From Flaviflexus equikiangi (lineage in GTDB: Bacteria > Actinomycetota > Actinomycetes > Actinomycetales > Actinomycetaceae), in assembly GCF_014069875.1 (NCBI RefSeq), contig NZ_CP059676.1:1-64000 (forward strand): DNA of 64,000 nucleotides, read 5' to 3'. The notes beneath the pieces were generated by a model. That model was given only the letters and a program-made list of their open reading frames with translations, searched no databases and was not told where the DNA came from. This document shows positions 44,934-53,716 of the stretch, in pieces; position 1 is the first letter of the stretch, and every line of letters starts with the position of its first letter. The translations under genes were made by a program, and so were the position numbers.

Positions 44934-45631
44934 GCGTAGTTCTCCGGGCTCGTCCAGAACATGATCCGGGTTCGCCCGATCGTCACCGTGTTGCCGTCGA
45001 CGAGCGTTGCGGCGCTGATGCGATGGCCCTCGACGAATGACCCATTGGTCGATCCGAGATCGGTGGCGATCACGCCCCTCGGTGTTACCCGAAGCTCGAG
45101 GTGGTGACGCGAAACCCCGGTATCGTCCACGACGACGTCAGCGTCGGATCCGCGCCCGATGATGGTCACGGGGCCTGTGAGCAGATAGCGCTGGCCCTGG
45201 ACGTCGATGATCGGGTTTGCGGGAGAAGGAACAGAATTGGTCACGGGTGCAACAGCTCCTCGTACGGTTTGAGAGGTGACCCGGACGGTTCCGGTGCCCG
45301 CCTCCTCATCTGATTCGAACGAAATTCTCAAGGGACCGAGGAAGGTATAACCCTGCGAGGTGGCATAAGTGACGGCGTGGTCGATGAGCTCTTCCTCGAT
45401 CGCCTCTTTGCCCCACTGGTCGATCTTGGCGAAATCATCAACCGAGAGGAGCACGCCGAATTCGTTCGGGGAGATCGTGCGCGAACGCGAATAGACAGCC
45501 GCCCCCTCGTCCATTGCACGGTTGAGCGCCGACGCGATCTCGACGGGCTTCACCTCAGACTTGAAGGCGCGACTGAAGACGGAGTTCACGGCATTTTCAA
45601 TGCCGCGCTCGAACTTGCCGAAAGCTCCCAC
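44930..45631 (-). CDS. fhaA: DUF3662 and FHA-domain protein FhaA
   Basis: A 233-residue cytoplasmic signalling protein. N-terminal DUF3662 domain about 1-110 (GAFGKFERGIENAV, KSEVKPVEIASALNRAM) and C-terminal FHA domain about 145-230 (GRGSDADVVVDD, SRHHLEL, STNGSF). Binds phosphorylated partners such as MviN in mycobacteria. GTG 45631 is preferred, with AAAGGGG upstream. First gene of the fhaA-fhaB-pstP-rodA-pbpA-pknB operon. Confidence 0.93.
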   Translation of the reverse strand: MGAFGKFERGIENAVNSVFSRAFKSEVKPVEIASALNRAMDEGAAVYSRSRTISPNEFGVLLSVDDFAKIDQWGKEAIEEELIDHAVTYATSQGYTFLGPLRISFESDEEAGTGTVRVTSQTVRGAVAPVTNSVPSPANPIIDVQGQRYLLTGPVTIIGRGSDADVVVDDTGVSRHHLELRVTPRGVIATDLGSTNGSFVEGHRISAATLVDGNTVTIGRTRIMFWTSPENYA

Positions 45632-45651
45632 CTCACATCCCCTTTCCGAAG

Positions 45652-45682
45652 ACTGTAGGCCAGACAAACAAACCTAGGTCAA
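45652..45682 (-). promoter_or_regulatory. Candidate promoter of the fhaA-pknB operon
   Basis: On the minus strand TTGACC (45682-45677) and TACAGT (45657-45652), spaced 19 bp, lie 21 bp before the fhaA GTG. The spacing is slightly long. Confidence 0.35.
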
Positions 45683-45872
45683 GACTAGTAGGAAACTCGT
45701 CCCAAACGACCATGGCGGGGAGTCCCGGGGGCATTTCGTTCGTCGCGATGGTTTCTCTGCTTCTCCATTATCCCCCGTGTTTCCTTGACAACAACCCACT
45801 TTGGTCACGCCAAGGGGAGAACGTGCAAATCGTGCGATCAGTGGACGTCGCCGGTTTCACAACGTCGCAAGT

Positions 45873-45901
45873 TTGAGAGAGCGCACTGATCAAGGTAAGC
45901 T
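45873..45901 (+). promoter_or_regulatory. tRNA-Leu promoter
   Basis: TTGAGA (45873-45878) and TAAGCT (45896-45901) with a 17-bp spacer, 22 bp before the tRNA. Confidence 0.55.
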
Positions 45902-45923
45902 AAGCGAGCTGGTGACCAGCATT

Positions 45924-46010
45924 GCGCAAGTGGCGGAATAGGCAGACGCGCACGGTTCAGGTCCGTGTGCCCGAAAGGGCGTGGGGGTTCAACTCCCCCC
46001 TTGCGCACCA
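45924..46010 (+). tRNA. tRNA-Leu (CAG)
   Basis: Class II tRNA with long variable arm. Acceptor GCGCAAG / CTTGCGC, anticodon stem CACGG/CCGTG with loop TTCAGGT (anticodon CAG), and T-arm GGGGG TTCAACT CCCCC. CCA is encoded, unlike the two tRNAs near 10.5 kb. Confidence 0.97.
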
Positions 46011-46013
46011 GCT

Positions 46014-46045
46014 CTCGGGACATCGTTTATCGGTGTCCCGAGTTT
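46014..46045 (+). terminator. Intrinsic terminator after tRNA-Leu
   Basis: Stem CTCGGGACA / TGTCCCGAG followed by TTT. Confidence 0.8.
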
Positions 46046-46123
46046 CGTATTCGACAGCAGCGGTTCGTCGTGCCGTGTGTCCGTGCCCCGGATAGAATGG
46101 CGTGACTACGAAAGAAGGCTGTC

Positions 46124-46597
46124 ATGATCAAGGATATTGGACCGAACCCGCACGCTTTCGACATCGAGACCGCGACACGGAAGAACGAGAATTACCGGAC
46201 GACCGTGTGGACGGGGAAGTACCTCCAGGTCACTCTCATGTCCATCGAGCCCGGCAGCTCGATCGGTCTCGAAGTGCATCCCGAGACCGATCAGTTTCTG
46301 CGGATCGACGCCGGCACGGGACTGTGCGTCATGGGAGACGCTGAAGATGACCTGAGCTTCGAGCAGGAGGTCTCTGACGGCTGGTCGATCCAGGTGCCGG
46401 CAGGCAAGTGGCATGACGTGAAGAACACCGGTGATGAGCCGCTGCGGCTCTACACCGTCTATGCCCCGGTCCACCACGCGCAAGGAATCATCCACGAAAC
46501 CGCCGAAGACTCCGAACGCGACGAGGAGAACGGCGTAGACGTGCCGCCAGAGTGGACAGTGCAGCCGGAAGACCCTGCAGAGGACCAGCACGCCTAA
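46124..46597 (+). CDS. Cupin domain protein
   Basis: A 157-residue single-domain cupin. Motif 1 is GSSIGLEVHPETDQFLRI with His/Glu metal ligands and motif 2 is IQVPAGKWHDVKN with His. Such proteins bind a divalent metal; members act as isomerases or small-molecule binding proteins. The substrate is unknown. A TAGAAT -10 (46093-46098) and a GAAGG ribosome site precede the ATG. It stands alone between tRNA-Leu and nadE. Confidence 0.88.
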   Translation: MIKDIGPNPHAFDIETATRKNENYRTTVWTGKYLQVTLMSIEPGSSIGLEVHPETDQFLRIDAGTGLCVMGDAEDDLSFEQEVSDGWSIQVPAGKWHDVKNTGDEPLRLYTVYAPVHHAQGIIHETAEDSERDEENGVDVPPEWTVQPEDPAEDQHA

Positions 46598-46601
46598 AGA
46601 C

Positions 46602-46630
46602 CGGTGGCTGCCCTCAGAGGGCAGCCACCG
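46602..46630. terminator. Bidirectional terminator
   Basis: Perfect 13-bp stem starting CGGTGGCTGCCCT with loop CAG, between convergent cupin and nadE genes. Confidence 0.75.
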
Positions 46631-46666
46631 AAACATGATCGCTCAGATGTTCTGGCTCTAGCGAAT

Positions 46667-47488
46667 TTACTTCCACCACGTGTCTGACATTGCTGCCGGC
46701 ATGTGTCGCTTGTGCCGTGATCTGAGGTAGTAGGCCTCGATGCGTTCTGCGACCTCGACGCTGACCGTCTTCCCCTCGAGATAGTCGTCAATGTTCTCGT
46801 AGGTCAGGCCGAGTTCGTCCTCATCGGTTCGCCCGGGGTTCTCGTCGAGGAGATCAGCGGTCGGCACCTTGTTCCACAGCTCTTCCGGGCCGCCCAGCTC
46901 TTTGACCAGGAGTCTCACCTGGCGCTTGTCGAGGCCCGCAAGGGGAACAATGTCGACGCCCCCGTCACCATACTTGGTATAGAAACCGGTCACAGCCTCC
47001 GCTGCGTGATCAGTACCCACCACGAGCATCCCAGTATCTCCCGCCACGGCATACTGCGCCATCATCCTCATACGCGCCTTGGCGTTGCCCTTGGTGAAGT
47101 CGGACATGCGAGCATCGACCCCAAGGCCATATTCTTTCTCGAAAGCGTCGACAGCGGGTCCGATATTGAACGTGACGCGGCGGTCGGGGGAGATGAACTC
47201 GATCGCGGCCTGAGCGTCCGACTCGTCCGACTGCACGTGATGGGGAAGTCGAACGGCCACGAAGCTTGCATCATGACCCTGCTGACGGGCTCGCTCGACG
47301 GACAGTTGGGCGAGACGCCCGCCGAGCGTTGAGTCCACGCCGCCCGAAATCCCGAGAACATATCCTCGAGCTCTCGCTTTGATGAGGTAGTCCGTCAGGA
47401 ATTGGACTCGATCCTCGATCTCGGAAGCCGGATCGATCTCGGGCTTGACGCCCAGGTCACCAATGATCTCTTTCTGAAGGTCTCGCAT
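46667..47488 (-). CDS. nadE: Ammonia-dependent NAD+ synthetase
   Basis: Last step of NAD synthesis: amidation of deamido-NAD. The 273-residue protein has the ATP pyrophosphatase P-loop GISGGVDST and lacks the glutaminase domain, so it uses free ammonia. This is unusual among actinobacteria such as Mycobacterium, which use the two-domain glutamine-dependent form. TAGTGT (47495-47500, minus) lies six bases before the ATG, indicating a leaderless mRNA. A cluster of DnaA boxes lies upstream of that -10. Confidence 0.95.
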   Translation of the reverse strand: MRDLQKEIIGDLGVKPEIDPASEIEDRVQFLTDYLIKARARGYVLGISGGVDSTLGGRLAQLSVERARQQGHDASFVAVRLPHHVQSDESDAQAAIEFISPDRRVTFNIGPAVDAFEKEYGLGVDARMSDFTKGNAKARMRMMAQYAVAGDTGMLVVGTDHAAEAVTGFYTKYGDGGVDIVPLAGLDKRQVRLLVKELGGPEELWNKVPTADLLDENPGRTDEDELGLTYENIDDYLEGKTVSVEVAERIEAYYLRSRHKRHMPAAMSDTWWK

Positions 47489-47494
47489 GGTCCG

Positions 47495-47500
47495 ACACTA
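47495..47500 (-). promoter_or_regulatory. -10 hexamer of nadE (leaderless type)
   Basis: TAGTGT on the minus strand, six bases before the nadE ATG. Confidence 0.5.
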
Positions 47501-47544
47501 CCGGAAACACATACCCAGTTCCCGTGGATATTATACAGAGAGCC

Positions 47545-47692
47545 TGTGGATAACTCATCGTTTTTGGTGGAAAAGTGGCGAAAACCTGTGGACAATGGAG
47601 GATTTACGGTGGATAACGCTGTGGGAAACATGCCCTTCATGAAATGACACCGGTGTTTTTCAGGAGGTGAGAGGTGCGGCAGGTGTGGATAT
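47545..47692 (-). promoter_or_regulatory. DnaA-box cluster C upstream of nadE
   Basis: All boxes share one orientation. Perfect: 47545-47553 (TGTGGATAA) and 47587-47595 (TGTGGACAA). One mismatch: 47608-47616 (GGTGGATAA) and 47684-47692 (TGTGGATAT). The 212-bp gap between the S4 gene and nadE holds no gene; it contains this cluster and the nadE promoter. Confidence 0.7.
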
Positions 47693-47700
47693 GCGGTCGA

Positions 47701-48090
47701 CTAGTCTTCCAGTCGTCCCCAGTTCGATTCCATGCCCCGGAGCCGGTCGAGTTCGCGGCGATCCTTCTTCGTGGGCCTCCCCGCTCCGCGCTCGCGGATA
47801 AAAAGGGGCGGGATATAGACCTTCGCGCGCTCGGGCGTGTGGTTGATGTAGCACTCCTGGGCCAGCGGCGCGCTCGTGCGCTTGACGATGAGCTTGGTGA
47901 CCTCGAGGATCCTATCCATCCCCTCGATCCTCAACCTCACCTCGTCTCCCACTTTCACCTTATGGCTGGCCTTCACCGGGGCGCCATTGACGCGGACGTG
48001 GCCGGCCTTGCAACTGTTGGTCGCTAGTGTGCGGGTCTTGAGCTGGCGCACAGCCCACAGCCACACATCGACACGAACACTCTCACTCAT
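47701..48090 (-). CDS. RNA-binding S4 domain protein (Hsp15-like)
   Basis: A 129-residue protein. The N-terminal S4 fold is RVDVWLWAVRQLKTRTLATNSCKAGHVRVNG, followed by a basic C-terminal tail (RERGAGRPTKKDRRELDRL). Hsp15/HslR relatives rescue stalled 50S subunits carrying peptidyl-tRNA. ATG 48090 is supported by TACACT (48097-48102, minus) exactly six bases upstream. The longer upstream frame lacks conserved sequence. Confidence 0.9.
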   Translation of the reverse strand: MSESVRVDVWLWAVRQLKTRTLATNSCKAGHVRVNGAPVKASHKVKVGDEVRLRIEGMDRILEVTKLIVKRTSAPLAQECYINHTPERAKVYIPPLFIRERGAGRPTKKDRRELDRLRGMESNWGRLED

Positions 48091-48096
48091 GGTGCC

Positions 48097-48102
48097 AGTG
48101 TA
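48097..48102 (-). promoter_or_regulatory. -10 hexamer of S4 gene (leaderless type)
   Basis: TACACT on the minus strand, six bases before the ATG at 48090. Confidence 0.5.
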
Positions 48103-48238
48103 GATGCTGGTGCGCGGCTGACAGTCGGTGATATCTGTGCGGCACAACTTCCTGGCATCCGCAGGCGGATGGTCTCGGATCGCTGCTCGAAGGCTGTTCC
48201 GTCAGCACCGCAATGTCGTTCTGCGACTAGGCCGGGCC

Positions 48239-48264
48239 GGGGGTCCCGGCGTGCCGAGACCCCC
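48239..48264 (-). terminator. Hairpin after the acyl-CoA oxidase-like gene
   Basis: Stem GGGGGTC / GACCCCC with further internal CGG/CCG pairing. No T-run, so termination efficiency is unclear. The rest of the 188-bp gap (48091-48278) contains only the S4-gene promoter. Confidence 0.5.
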
Positions 48265-48278
48265 CGCGCCACATCCCG

Positions 48279-50444
48279 CTATTTCATGCGCTTCTTCGTT
48301 TCGAGGTTCCGCTTGTAGAGCACCTTCTCGTCAATGGGGGCATTGTTGGATGCTCGGTGGTGACGATAGTATTCGGCGGCTTGGACCTGCCGCTCGCGTT
48401 CGAGCCCGGAGGATATGGGGGCCCTCCAATGCTCTTGCGTGTAGCCGAAGGCCGCCACGAGGTCGAGGGCGTGCGGCCTGATCTTCGTCAGGAGGCGTGC
48501 GATGTAGTCGGATAGGGTCCGCGCACGGCCAAGGGAAAGATGACCGTTCATGAGGTACCAAGAGAGTTCGCGCTCGATCGTGGTGAGGGCAAACAGATCC
48601 CTCAGGCGGACGAGCACCGCTCGCGTAGCCTCATCCTCGACCTTCGCCAAGCCCTCGTTGAAGGCTGTCAAGAGGATGACATCGATGTGCGCCTTCGCGG
48701 TCTCGATGAGCTCGACCTGATGGGAGTTGACGAGGGCCGCAGCCTTCTCCTTCGGCATATTGGGAGCCTGTCGAAGGTTGAGGCTCAACTCTTCCACCAT
48801 GGATTCGGCCCGGGTCGAGATGAGCTCGAGCTGGAGATCCGGATCCCTGAGGGACGCCGCGGTACGGCGGACCGAGCCGAGGTCGGATGCGGACTGGAGG
48901 AGGCGGCGCCATGGGGTGTGCCGGGCCGAGATGGTTTCTGCCCGAGAGGTGATGAACTTCGTGACATCGCCAGCATCCATGCCCTTGAGCGAGTTCGCGT
49001 ATTCGCCGAGGAGGCGCTTGCCGACCAGCTGGAGAAGGATGTGGTTATCCCCCTCGAAGGTCGCGTAGATGTCGAGGTCATCGTGCAGTCCCACGAGCCT
49101 GTTCTCAGCCATGTAACCTGCTCCACCACAGGCCTCGCGAGAGGTTTGGATCGCATCGAGGGCGAGCCAGGTCGAGTTCGGCTTGAGTGCGGCCGCCAGG
49201 GTTTCCAGGTCCTCCCGATTCTCATCGGTGTCGTTCTCGCCGCTGAAGACCTCGTGGAAGGCATGGAGGAGGTTCTCTTGGGCGAATGCTGCCGCATAGG
49301 TTCTCGCCAGGAGCGGGAACAGCCGGCGCTGGTGCAGCTGGTAGTCGAGGAGGACGACTTCGTTGATTCCGGTGAAGTCGGCGAACTGTCGGCGCTGGCT
49401 GCCGTAGGTGATGGCGATGCCGAGAGCGAGTTCGGCCGCGTTGATAGCGGCGCCCGAGAGTGAGACGCGTCCCTGGACGAGAGTTGTCAGCATCGTGAAG
49501 AATCGCCGCCCCGGGGAGGCGATGGGGGAGGTGTACGTGCCGTCGGGTGCGACATCGCCGTAGCGGTTGAGCAGGTTCGTCCGGGGAACTCGGACGTGAT
49601 CGAAGGCGATGCGGCCGTTGTCGATGCCGTTCAGGCCGCCCTTCTGGCCATCGTCCTCGATGGAGATGCCGGGGAGGACTTCACCGTTCTCCCGAATCGG
49701 GACGAAGAAGCAGTGCACCCCGTGGTTGACGCCCTTGCTGATGAGTTGAGCAAACACGACGGCCGCGTGTCCGTGCAGCGCCGCGTTGCCCAAGTAGTCC
49801 TTGGTCGCCGCTCGGAAGGGCGTTTGGATGATGAATTCTTCGGTGTCGGCATCGTAGAGGGCTGTCGTTCCGACCGCTGACACGTCGGAGCCATGGCCGA
49901 TCTCGGTCATGGCATAGATGCCGGGCAGCTCCAGGCTCATCGTCTTCGCCAACCACTTCCTGTGGTGCTCCTCCGTCCCCAGGTGGAGGATCGCCGAGGC
50001 GAAGAGCCCGAACTGGACGCCTGCCTTGATCTGGAGGGACGGGTCAGCGGCAACGAGCTCTTCGAACGCGGCGAGATTGCCGCCGGGATCGTTGTCGCCG
50101 CCGAGAGACTCGGGCAGCATCTGCGCCGACCAGTTGCGCTTCGCCAGCTCCTTGAGGCGTTCGAGAGTCATCGCGCGATGCTCTTCCTTCGACACGTCCA
50201 TCGGACGTGCGAACGCAGGATCCGCAGAGATCTCTCTGCCCCACGCCCTCATCTCCGCCCATCGGCCGTCGAGGATCTTGGTCAGTCCCTTGACGTCGAT
50301 ATGGTGTGCGTCATCGACGTGGAGGTGAGATTCGGCGGGCGGGCCGCTTGATTCGTTGGCGGCGATGGGGCCGGCGGAGTGGGCCGCGAAGGCGGCGCTG
50401 TCAGAGGGTGCCCCGGAGGGCACTGGGGGTAGCGTTGTCGTCAT
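48279..50444 (-). CDS. Acyl-CoA dehydrogenase/oxidase-like protein
   Basis: A 721-residue FAD enzyme introducing the alpha-beta double bond in acyl-CoA. The motif AMTEIGHGSDVSAVGTTA, the segment YLGNAALHGHAAVVFAQLI and late EACGGAGYM are the acyl-CoA oxidase (ACOX) pattern rather than the short FadE pattern. It also has an ACOX-like C-terminal domain and an extra about 80-residue N-terminus. ATG 50444 follows GGGAG. It lies inside the end of the TetR gene (44-base overlap). The locus order matches mycobacterial fadE5-fadA2-fabG4-htdX. Confidence 0.88.
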   Translation of the reverse strand: MTTTLPPVPSGAPSDSAAFAAHSAGPIAANESSGPPAESHLHVDDAHHIDVKGLTKILDGRWAEMRAWGREISADPAFARPMDVSKEEHRAMTLERLKELAKRNWSAQMLPESLGGDNDPGGNLAAFEELVAADPSLQIKAGVQFGLFASAILHLGTEEHHRKWLAKTMSLELPGIYAMTEIGHGSDVSAVGTTALYDADTEEFIIQTPFRAATKDYLGNAALHGHAAVVFAQLISKGVNHGVHCFFVPIRENGEVLPGISIEDDGQKGGLNGIDNGRIAFDHVRVPRTNLLNRYGDVAPDGTYTSPIASPGRRFFTMLTTLVQGRVSLSGAAINAAELALGIAITYGSQRRQFADFTGINEVVLLDYQLHQRRLFPLLARTYAAAFAQENLLHAFHEVFSGENDTDENREDLETLAAALKPNSTWLALDAIQTSREACGGAGYMAENRLVGLHDDLDIYATFEGDNHILLQLVGKRLLGEYANSLKGMDAGDVTKFITSRAETISARHTPWRRLLQSASDLGSVRRTAASLRDPDLQLELISTRAESMVEELSLNLRQAPNMPKEKAAALVNSHQVELIETAKAHIDVILLTAFNEGLAKVEDEATRAVLVRLRDLFALTTIERELSWYLMNGHLSLGRARTLSDYIARLLTKIRPHALDLVAAFGYTQEHWRAPISSGLERERQVQAAEYYRHHRASNNAPIDEKVLYKRNLETKKRMK

Positions 50445-51018
50445 TGAGAACTCCCGAAAGCAGTGCAGAAACGATGAATGTTGTGATCTGGTCTTTACTG
50501 ATGCTGTGATCCGAATCCATCCACCACTGGAACGTGGCATTGACGAATCCGATCGTTCCGACTGACCAAGCGTGTAGCCGGTCGCCGGTGAGGATCCCCT
50601 CCATCGACTGTGCGACAAGAGCCGCACAGTCCTCGAGGAACTGCGACAGTCCATCAGAGGGTTGGATGACGAAGTGATAGACGTTGACCGAACTCGCGGC
50701 GGAATCGACATACATGCGCACCATCGTGCGAATGGATTCTTCCGGGGTTGAGCCGGCCCGAACGCCTTCTTCGAGCTTGTTTGTCATGCGTGTCAGGATC
50801 GACTCCCCGAGCGCCTGTTTCAGCTCGTCCTTATCCTGAAAATATCTGTACACAATCGACTTGGATGTGCCGCTGGCGGCAGCTATCGCGGCCATGGTCA
50901 CGTCAGGACCATCGGAGTGGATAAGCTTGCGAGCGACGTCGATGAGCTCTGCACGTCGCTGTTCACGGTGATCATCCCAGCGCGTTGAGCGCCGATCAAT
51001 AGATGTAGCAGGGTTCAC
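50401..51018 (-). CDS. TetR family transcriptional regulator
   Basis: A 205-residue repressor. N-terminal helix-turn-helix VTMAAIAAASGTSKSIVYRYFQDKDEL (about 35-65) and a helical ligand-binding C-terminus. GTG 51018 is chosen: a TACCGT -10 lies seven bases upstream (51026-51031) and the HTH then falls at the usual distance. ATG 51069 is the alternative but would overlap the operators. It is divergent from the thiolase gene and overlaps the oxidase-like gene, so it likely controls this fatty-acid locus in response to an acyl-CoA. Confidence 0.88.
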   Translation of the reverse strand: MNPATSIDRRSTRWDDHREQRRAELIDVARKLIHSDGPDVTMAAIAAASGTSKSIVYRYFQDKDELKQALGESILTRMTNKLEEGVRAGSTPEESIRTMVRMYVDSAASSVNVYHFVIQPSDGLSQFLEDCAALVAQSMEGILTGDRLHAWSVGTIGFVNATFQWWMDSDHSISKDQITTFIVSALLSGVLNDDNATPSALRGTL

Positions 51019-51028
51019 AAAACCGACG

Positions 51029-51039
51029 GTATCAGATAC
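51029..51039. promoter_or_regulatory. Operator candidate 1 (TetR side)
   Basis: Inverted repeat GTATC-A-GATAC overlapping the TACCGT -10 of the TetR gene; suited to autoregulation. Confidence 0.5.
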
Positions 51040-51040
51040 T

Positions 51041-51062
51041 CTCGGTATTGCATACCTTCGAG
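51041..51062. promoter_or_regulatory. Operator candidate 2 (thiolase side)
   Basis: Imperfect palindrome CTCGGTAT-TGC-ATACC-TT-CGAG overlapping a TACCTT hexamer (51053-51058) that could be the thiolase -10. It shares GTAT/ATAC half-sites with candidate 1. Confidence 0.5.
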
Positions 51063-51087
51063 TTGGCATAAACGAAACGGAGAACTC

Positions 51088-52365
51088 GTGAATTATCCCC
51101 GCAATGTTGCGGTGCTGGGTGGAAACAGAATTCCATTCGCCCGCGCTGGCAAGGCCTACAAGAACGTCAGCAACCAGGACATGCTGACAGCCGCCCTCGA
51201 CGGGCTGGTTGCGAGGTTCTCCCTGCAGGGTGAGCTCCTCGGCGATGTGGCTGCGGGCGCCGTGCTCAAGCATGCGAAAGACTTCAATCTGACGCGTGAG
51301 TCGGTGATCGGGTCAGCACTCGATTCCCGCACGCCTGCGATCGACATGCAGCGAGCATGCGCCACCGGCCTCGACGCGATCAACTTCGTGGCGAACAAGA
51401 TTGCTCTCGGCCAGATCGAGGTCGGTATCGGCGGCGGTGTCGACTCAACGTCAGACGCCCCGATCGAAGTGAGCGGTGCGCTCCGCAAGATCCTTCATCG
51501 CGCCAACGCCGCACGCTCGACGAAGGAGCGCCTGCAGATCCTGGCCTCCCTCCGCCCTGCCGATCTGAAGCCCAGCGCACCGTCCGCAGCTGAAGTGCGG
51601 ACTGGTCTGAACATGGGCCAGCACCAGGCGCTGTCGACGGAGCGCTGGGGTATCACCCGCGAGGAACAGGACCAGATCGCCTTCGAGTCCCACAAGAACC
51701 TCATGGCAGCCTATGAGCGCGGTTTCTTCGATGACCTCATGACCGGTTACCAGGGTCTCTCGCGAGACGAGAACCTGCGCGTGTCCACCATGGAGAAGCT
51801 CGGATCCCTCAAGCCGGTCTTCGGCGGGCCGGAGGGCACGATGACGGCGGGCAACTCGACGCCGCTCTCGGACGGAGCCTCCACTGTTCTCATTGCTTCG
51901 GAAGAGTGGGCGCAGGAGCACGGGCACCAGCCACTTGCCTACATCCGCGATATCCACACTCGCTCCGTCGATTTCACGGCGGGAGCGGACCTGCTCTCCG
52001 CACCTGCCTACGCCGCACCCGAGATGTTGGCCCGCAACGGCCTCACGCTCGACGATATGGACTTCGTCGAGATCCACGAAGCGTTCGCGGCCACCGTCGT
52101 CATGATTCTGAAGGCGTGGGAAGACGAAGAGTTCGGCCGTGACGAGCTCGGACTCGACGGGGCCTTCGGCTCGGTCCCCCGGGACCGCCTCAATGTCCTC
52201 GGCTCCTCGCTCGCTGCGGGCCACCCGTTCGCCGCGACAGGCGGCCGCATCGTCGCCTCTCTCGCCAAGATGCTGTACGAGGCGGGTCCCGGCAAGTTTG
52301 GACTGATCTCAATTTGTGCCGCCGGCGGGCAGGGCACCGTCGCCCTCCTCGAATCTGCACGCTGA
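51088..52365 (+). CDS. Acetyl-CoA C-acyltransferase (thiolase, FadA2/FadI-like)
   Basis: Cleaves 3-ketoacyl-CoA or condenses two acyl-CoA units. The 425 residues include nucleophile Cys91 in QRACATGLDAIN, HEAFAAT near residue 330 and the second Cys in ICAAGGQG near the C-terminus. GTG start with GGAG upstream. First gene of the thiolase-reductase-dehydratase operon. Confidence 0.94.
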   Translation: MNYPRNVAVLGGNRIPFARAGKAYKNVSNQDMLTAALDGLVARFSLQGELLGDVAAGAVLKHAKDFNLTRESVIGSALDSRTPAIDMQRACATGLDAINFVANKIALGQIEVGIGGGVDSTSDAPIEVSGALRKILHRANAARSTKERLQILASLRPADLKPSAPSAAEVRTGLNMGQHQALSTERWGITREEQDQIAFESHKNLMAAYERGFFDDLMTGYQGLSRDENLRVSTMEKLGSLKPVFGGPEGTMTAGNSTPLSDGASTVLIASEEWAQEHGHQPLAYIRDIHTRSVDFTAGADLLSAPAYAAPEMLARNGLTLDDMDFVEIHEAFAATVVMILKAWEDEEFGRDELGLDGAFGSVPRDRLNVLGSSLAAGHPFAATGGRIVASLAKMLYEAGPGKFGLISICAAGGQGTVALLESAR

Positions 52366-52378
52366 AAGGGAATCTCCT

Positions 52379-53716
52379 ATGAAGTTGGATTACACGGCAT
52401 TCGTTCGCTCAGCCCCCGGCAAGTTCATCGCCGGCAAGACAGGGCTCCCTCAACCGACTGACCTGCCGCGTTTCGCGGACAGGCCGCAACCGGTTCTTGG
52501 GCCGGTGCTCGTGCTCGGCACGTCGCAGGCCGCGGAAGAACTCGCCGCCCAACTTCTGGAGTGGGACTGTGACGTTCGTCGGCACGCCGATGATCTCGAT
52601 AAGATCGGCACCATCGTGGTCGTCTTGGATGAGATCTCGGCGCCCGGCGACACCGGCCCGATTATTCGGGACATGCCGGGTGCTTTCAAGAAGATGAAGC
52701 TCGGCGGGCGGGTTGTCACCGTCTCCCGGACGGCGAACAGCGACGATCCGCATGTCAATGCCGCCAGGGCTGGAGTCGAGGGATTCGTTCGTACTCTCGC
52801 GAAGGAAGCACGGTACGGGACGACCGCCAACGGCATTCTCGTCGATGACGGTGTGAGCCTCCGGGATCCGTCCGTCATCGGTGCCCTGCGGTTCTTCGTG
52901 TCCGCGAAATCCGCATTCGTCACGGGCCAGACCCTTCGGGTGTCGGCTGAGGGAGGGGGCCTTCCCGCTGTCTGGGAGGCACATCTCCAGGGCCGCACGG
53001 TCCTCGTGACTGGTGCGGCTCGAGGGATCGGTGCCGCCATCGCGCGCACTCTCGTCCGCGATGGCGCGAAGGTGATCATCCTCGATGTTCCCGGCGCCGG
53101 AAGTGCGCTCTCCGATCTCGCCAACGAGATCGGTGCGATTCCGCTGCAGATGGATATCACGGCTGAGAACGCCGGTGAGCGGATCGTCGACGAGCTGACA
53201 AAGCGAGATCTCACGCTCGATGCCTTCGTGCACAATGCTGGCATCACGAGGGATAAGTACTTCGCCAATATGGATGAGGATCGGTGGAACTCTGTCATCG
53301 ATGTCAACATCGCGGCCCAGCTCCGGATCAACGATGCCCTCCTCGCGTCCGACCGTCTCGGTGACGACTTCCGGCTGGTCTCGCTTGCGTCGACATCCGG
53401 CGTGGCGGGGAATGCTGGCCAGGCGAACTATGCCTACTCGAAGTCGGCCGTCATGGGCATGGTTGCGGCGCTCGCACCGATACTGGCCGAGCGCGGGGGA
53501 ACCGCGAACGCTGTCGCGCCGGGCTTCATCGAGACCGAGATGACGAAGAAGATTCCGCCCATGCAGCGGGAGATCTTCCGACGCTCCAACTCTCTCAAGC
53601 AGGGCGGGCTCCCGCTCGACGTGGCCGAGACCATTTCGTTCCTGTGCAGCCTTCCGGCTGGCGGGTACGTGGGTCAGACGCTCCGCGTGTGCGGACAGAA
53701 CCTGGTGGGCAGATAG
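52379..53716 (+). CDS. High-molecular-weight 3-oxoacyl-ACP/CoA reductase (FabG4-like)
   Basis: A 445-residue SDR enzyme. The first about 200 residues form a flavodoxin-like non-catalytic domain, as in mycobacterial FabG4. The C-terminal half is a classical SDR: TGAARGIGAAIA, HNAGITRDKYF, catalytic Ser in SLASTSG and Tyr/Lys in YAYSKSAV. It reduces 3-oxoacyl thioesters with NADH or NADPH. ATG 52379 follows AAAGGG. It sits between thiolase and MaoC dehydratase genes. Confidence 0.93.
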   Translation: MKLDYTAFVRSAPGKFIAGKTGLPQPTDLPRFADRPQPVLGPVLVLGTSQAAEELAAQLLEWDCDVRRHADDLDKIGTIVVVLDEISAPGDTGPIIRDMPGAFKKMKLGGRVVTVSRTANSDDPHVNAARAGVEGFVRTLAKEARYGTTANGILVDDGVSLRDPSVIGALRFFVSAKSAFVTGQTLRVSAEGGGLPAVWEAHLQGRTVLVTGAARGIGAAIARTLVRDGAKVIILDVPGAGSALSDLANEIGAIPLQMDITAENAGERIVDELTKRDLTLDAFVHNAGITRDKYFANMDEDRWNSVIDVNIAAQLRINDALLASDRLGDDFRLVSLASTSGVAGNAGQANYAYSKSAVMGMVAALAPILAERGGTANAVAPGFIETEMTKKIPPMQREIFRRSNSLKQGGLPLDVAETISFLCSLPAGGYVGQTLRVCGQNLVGR

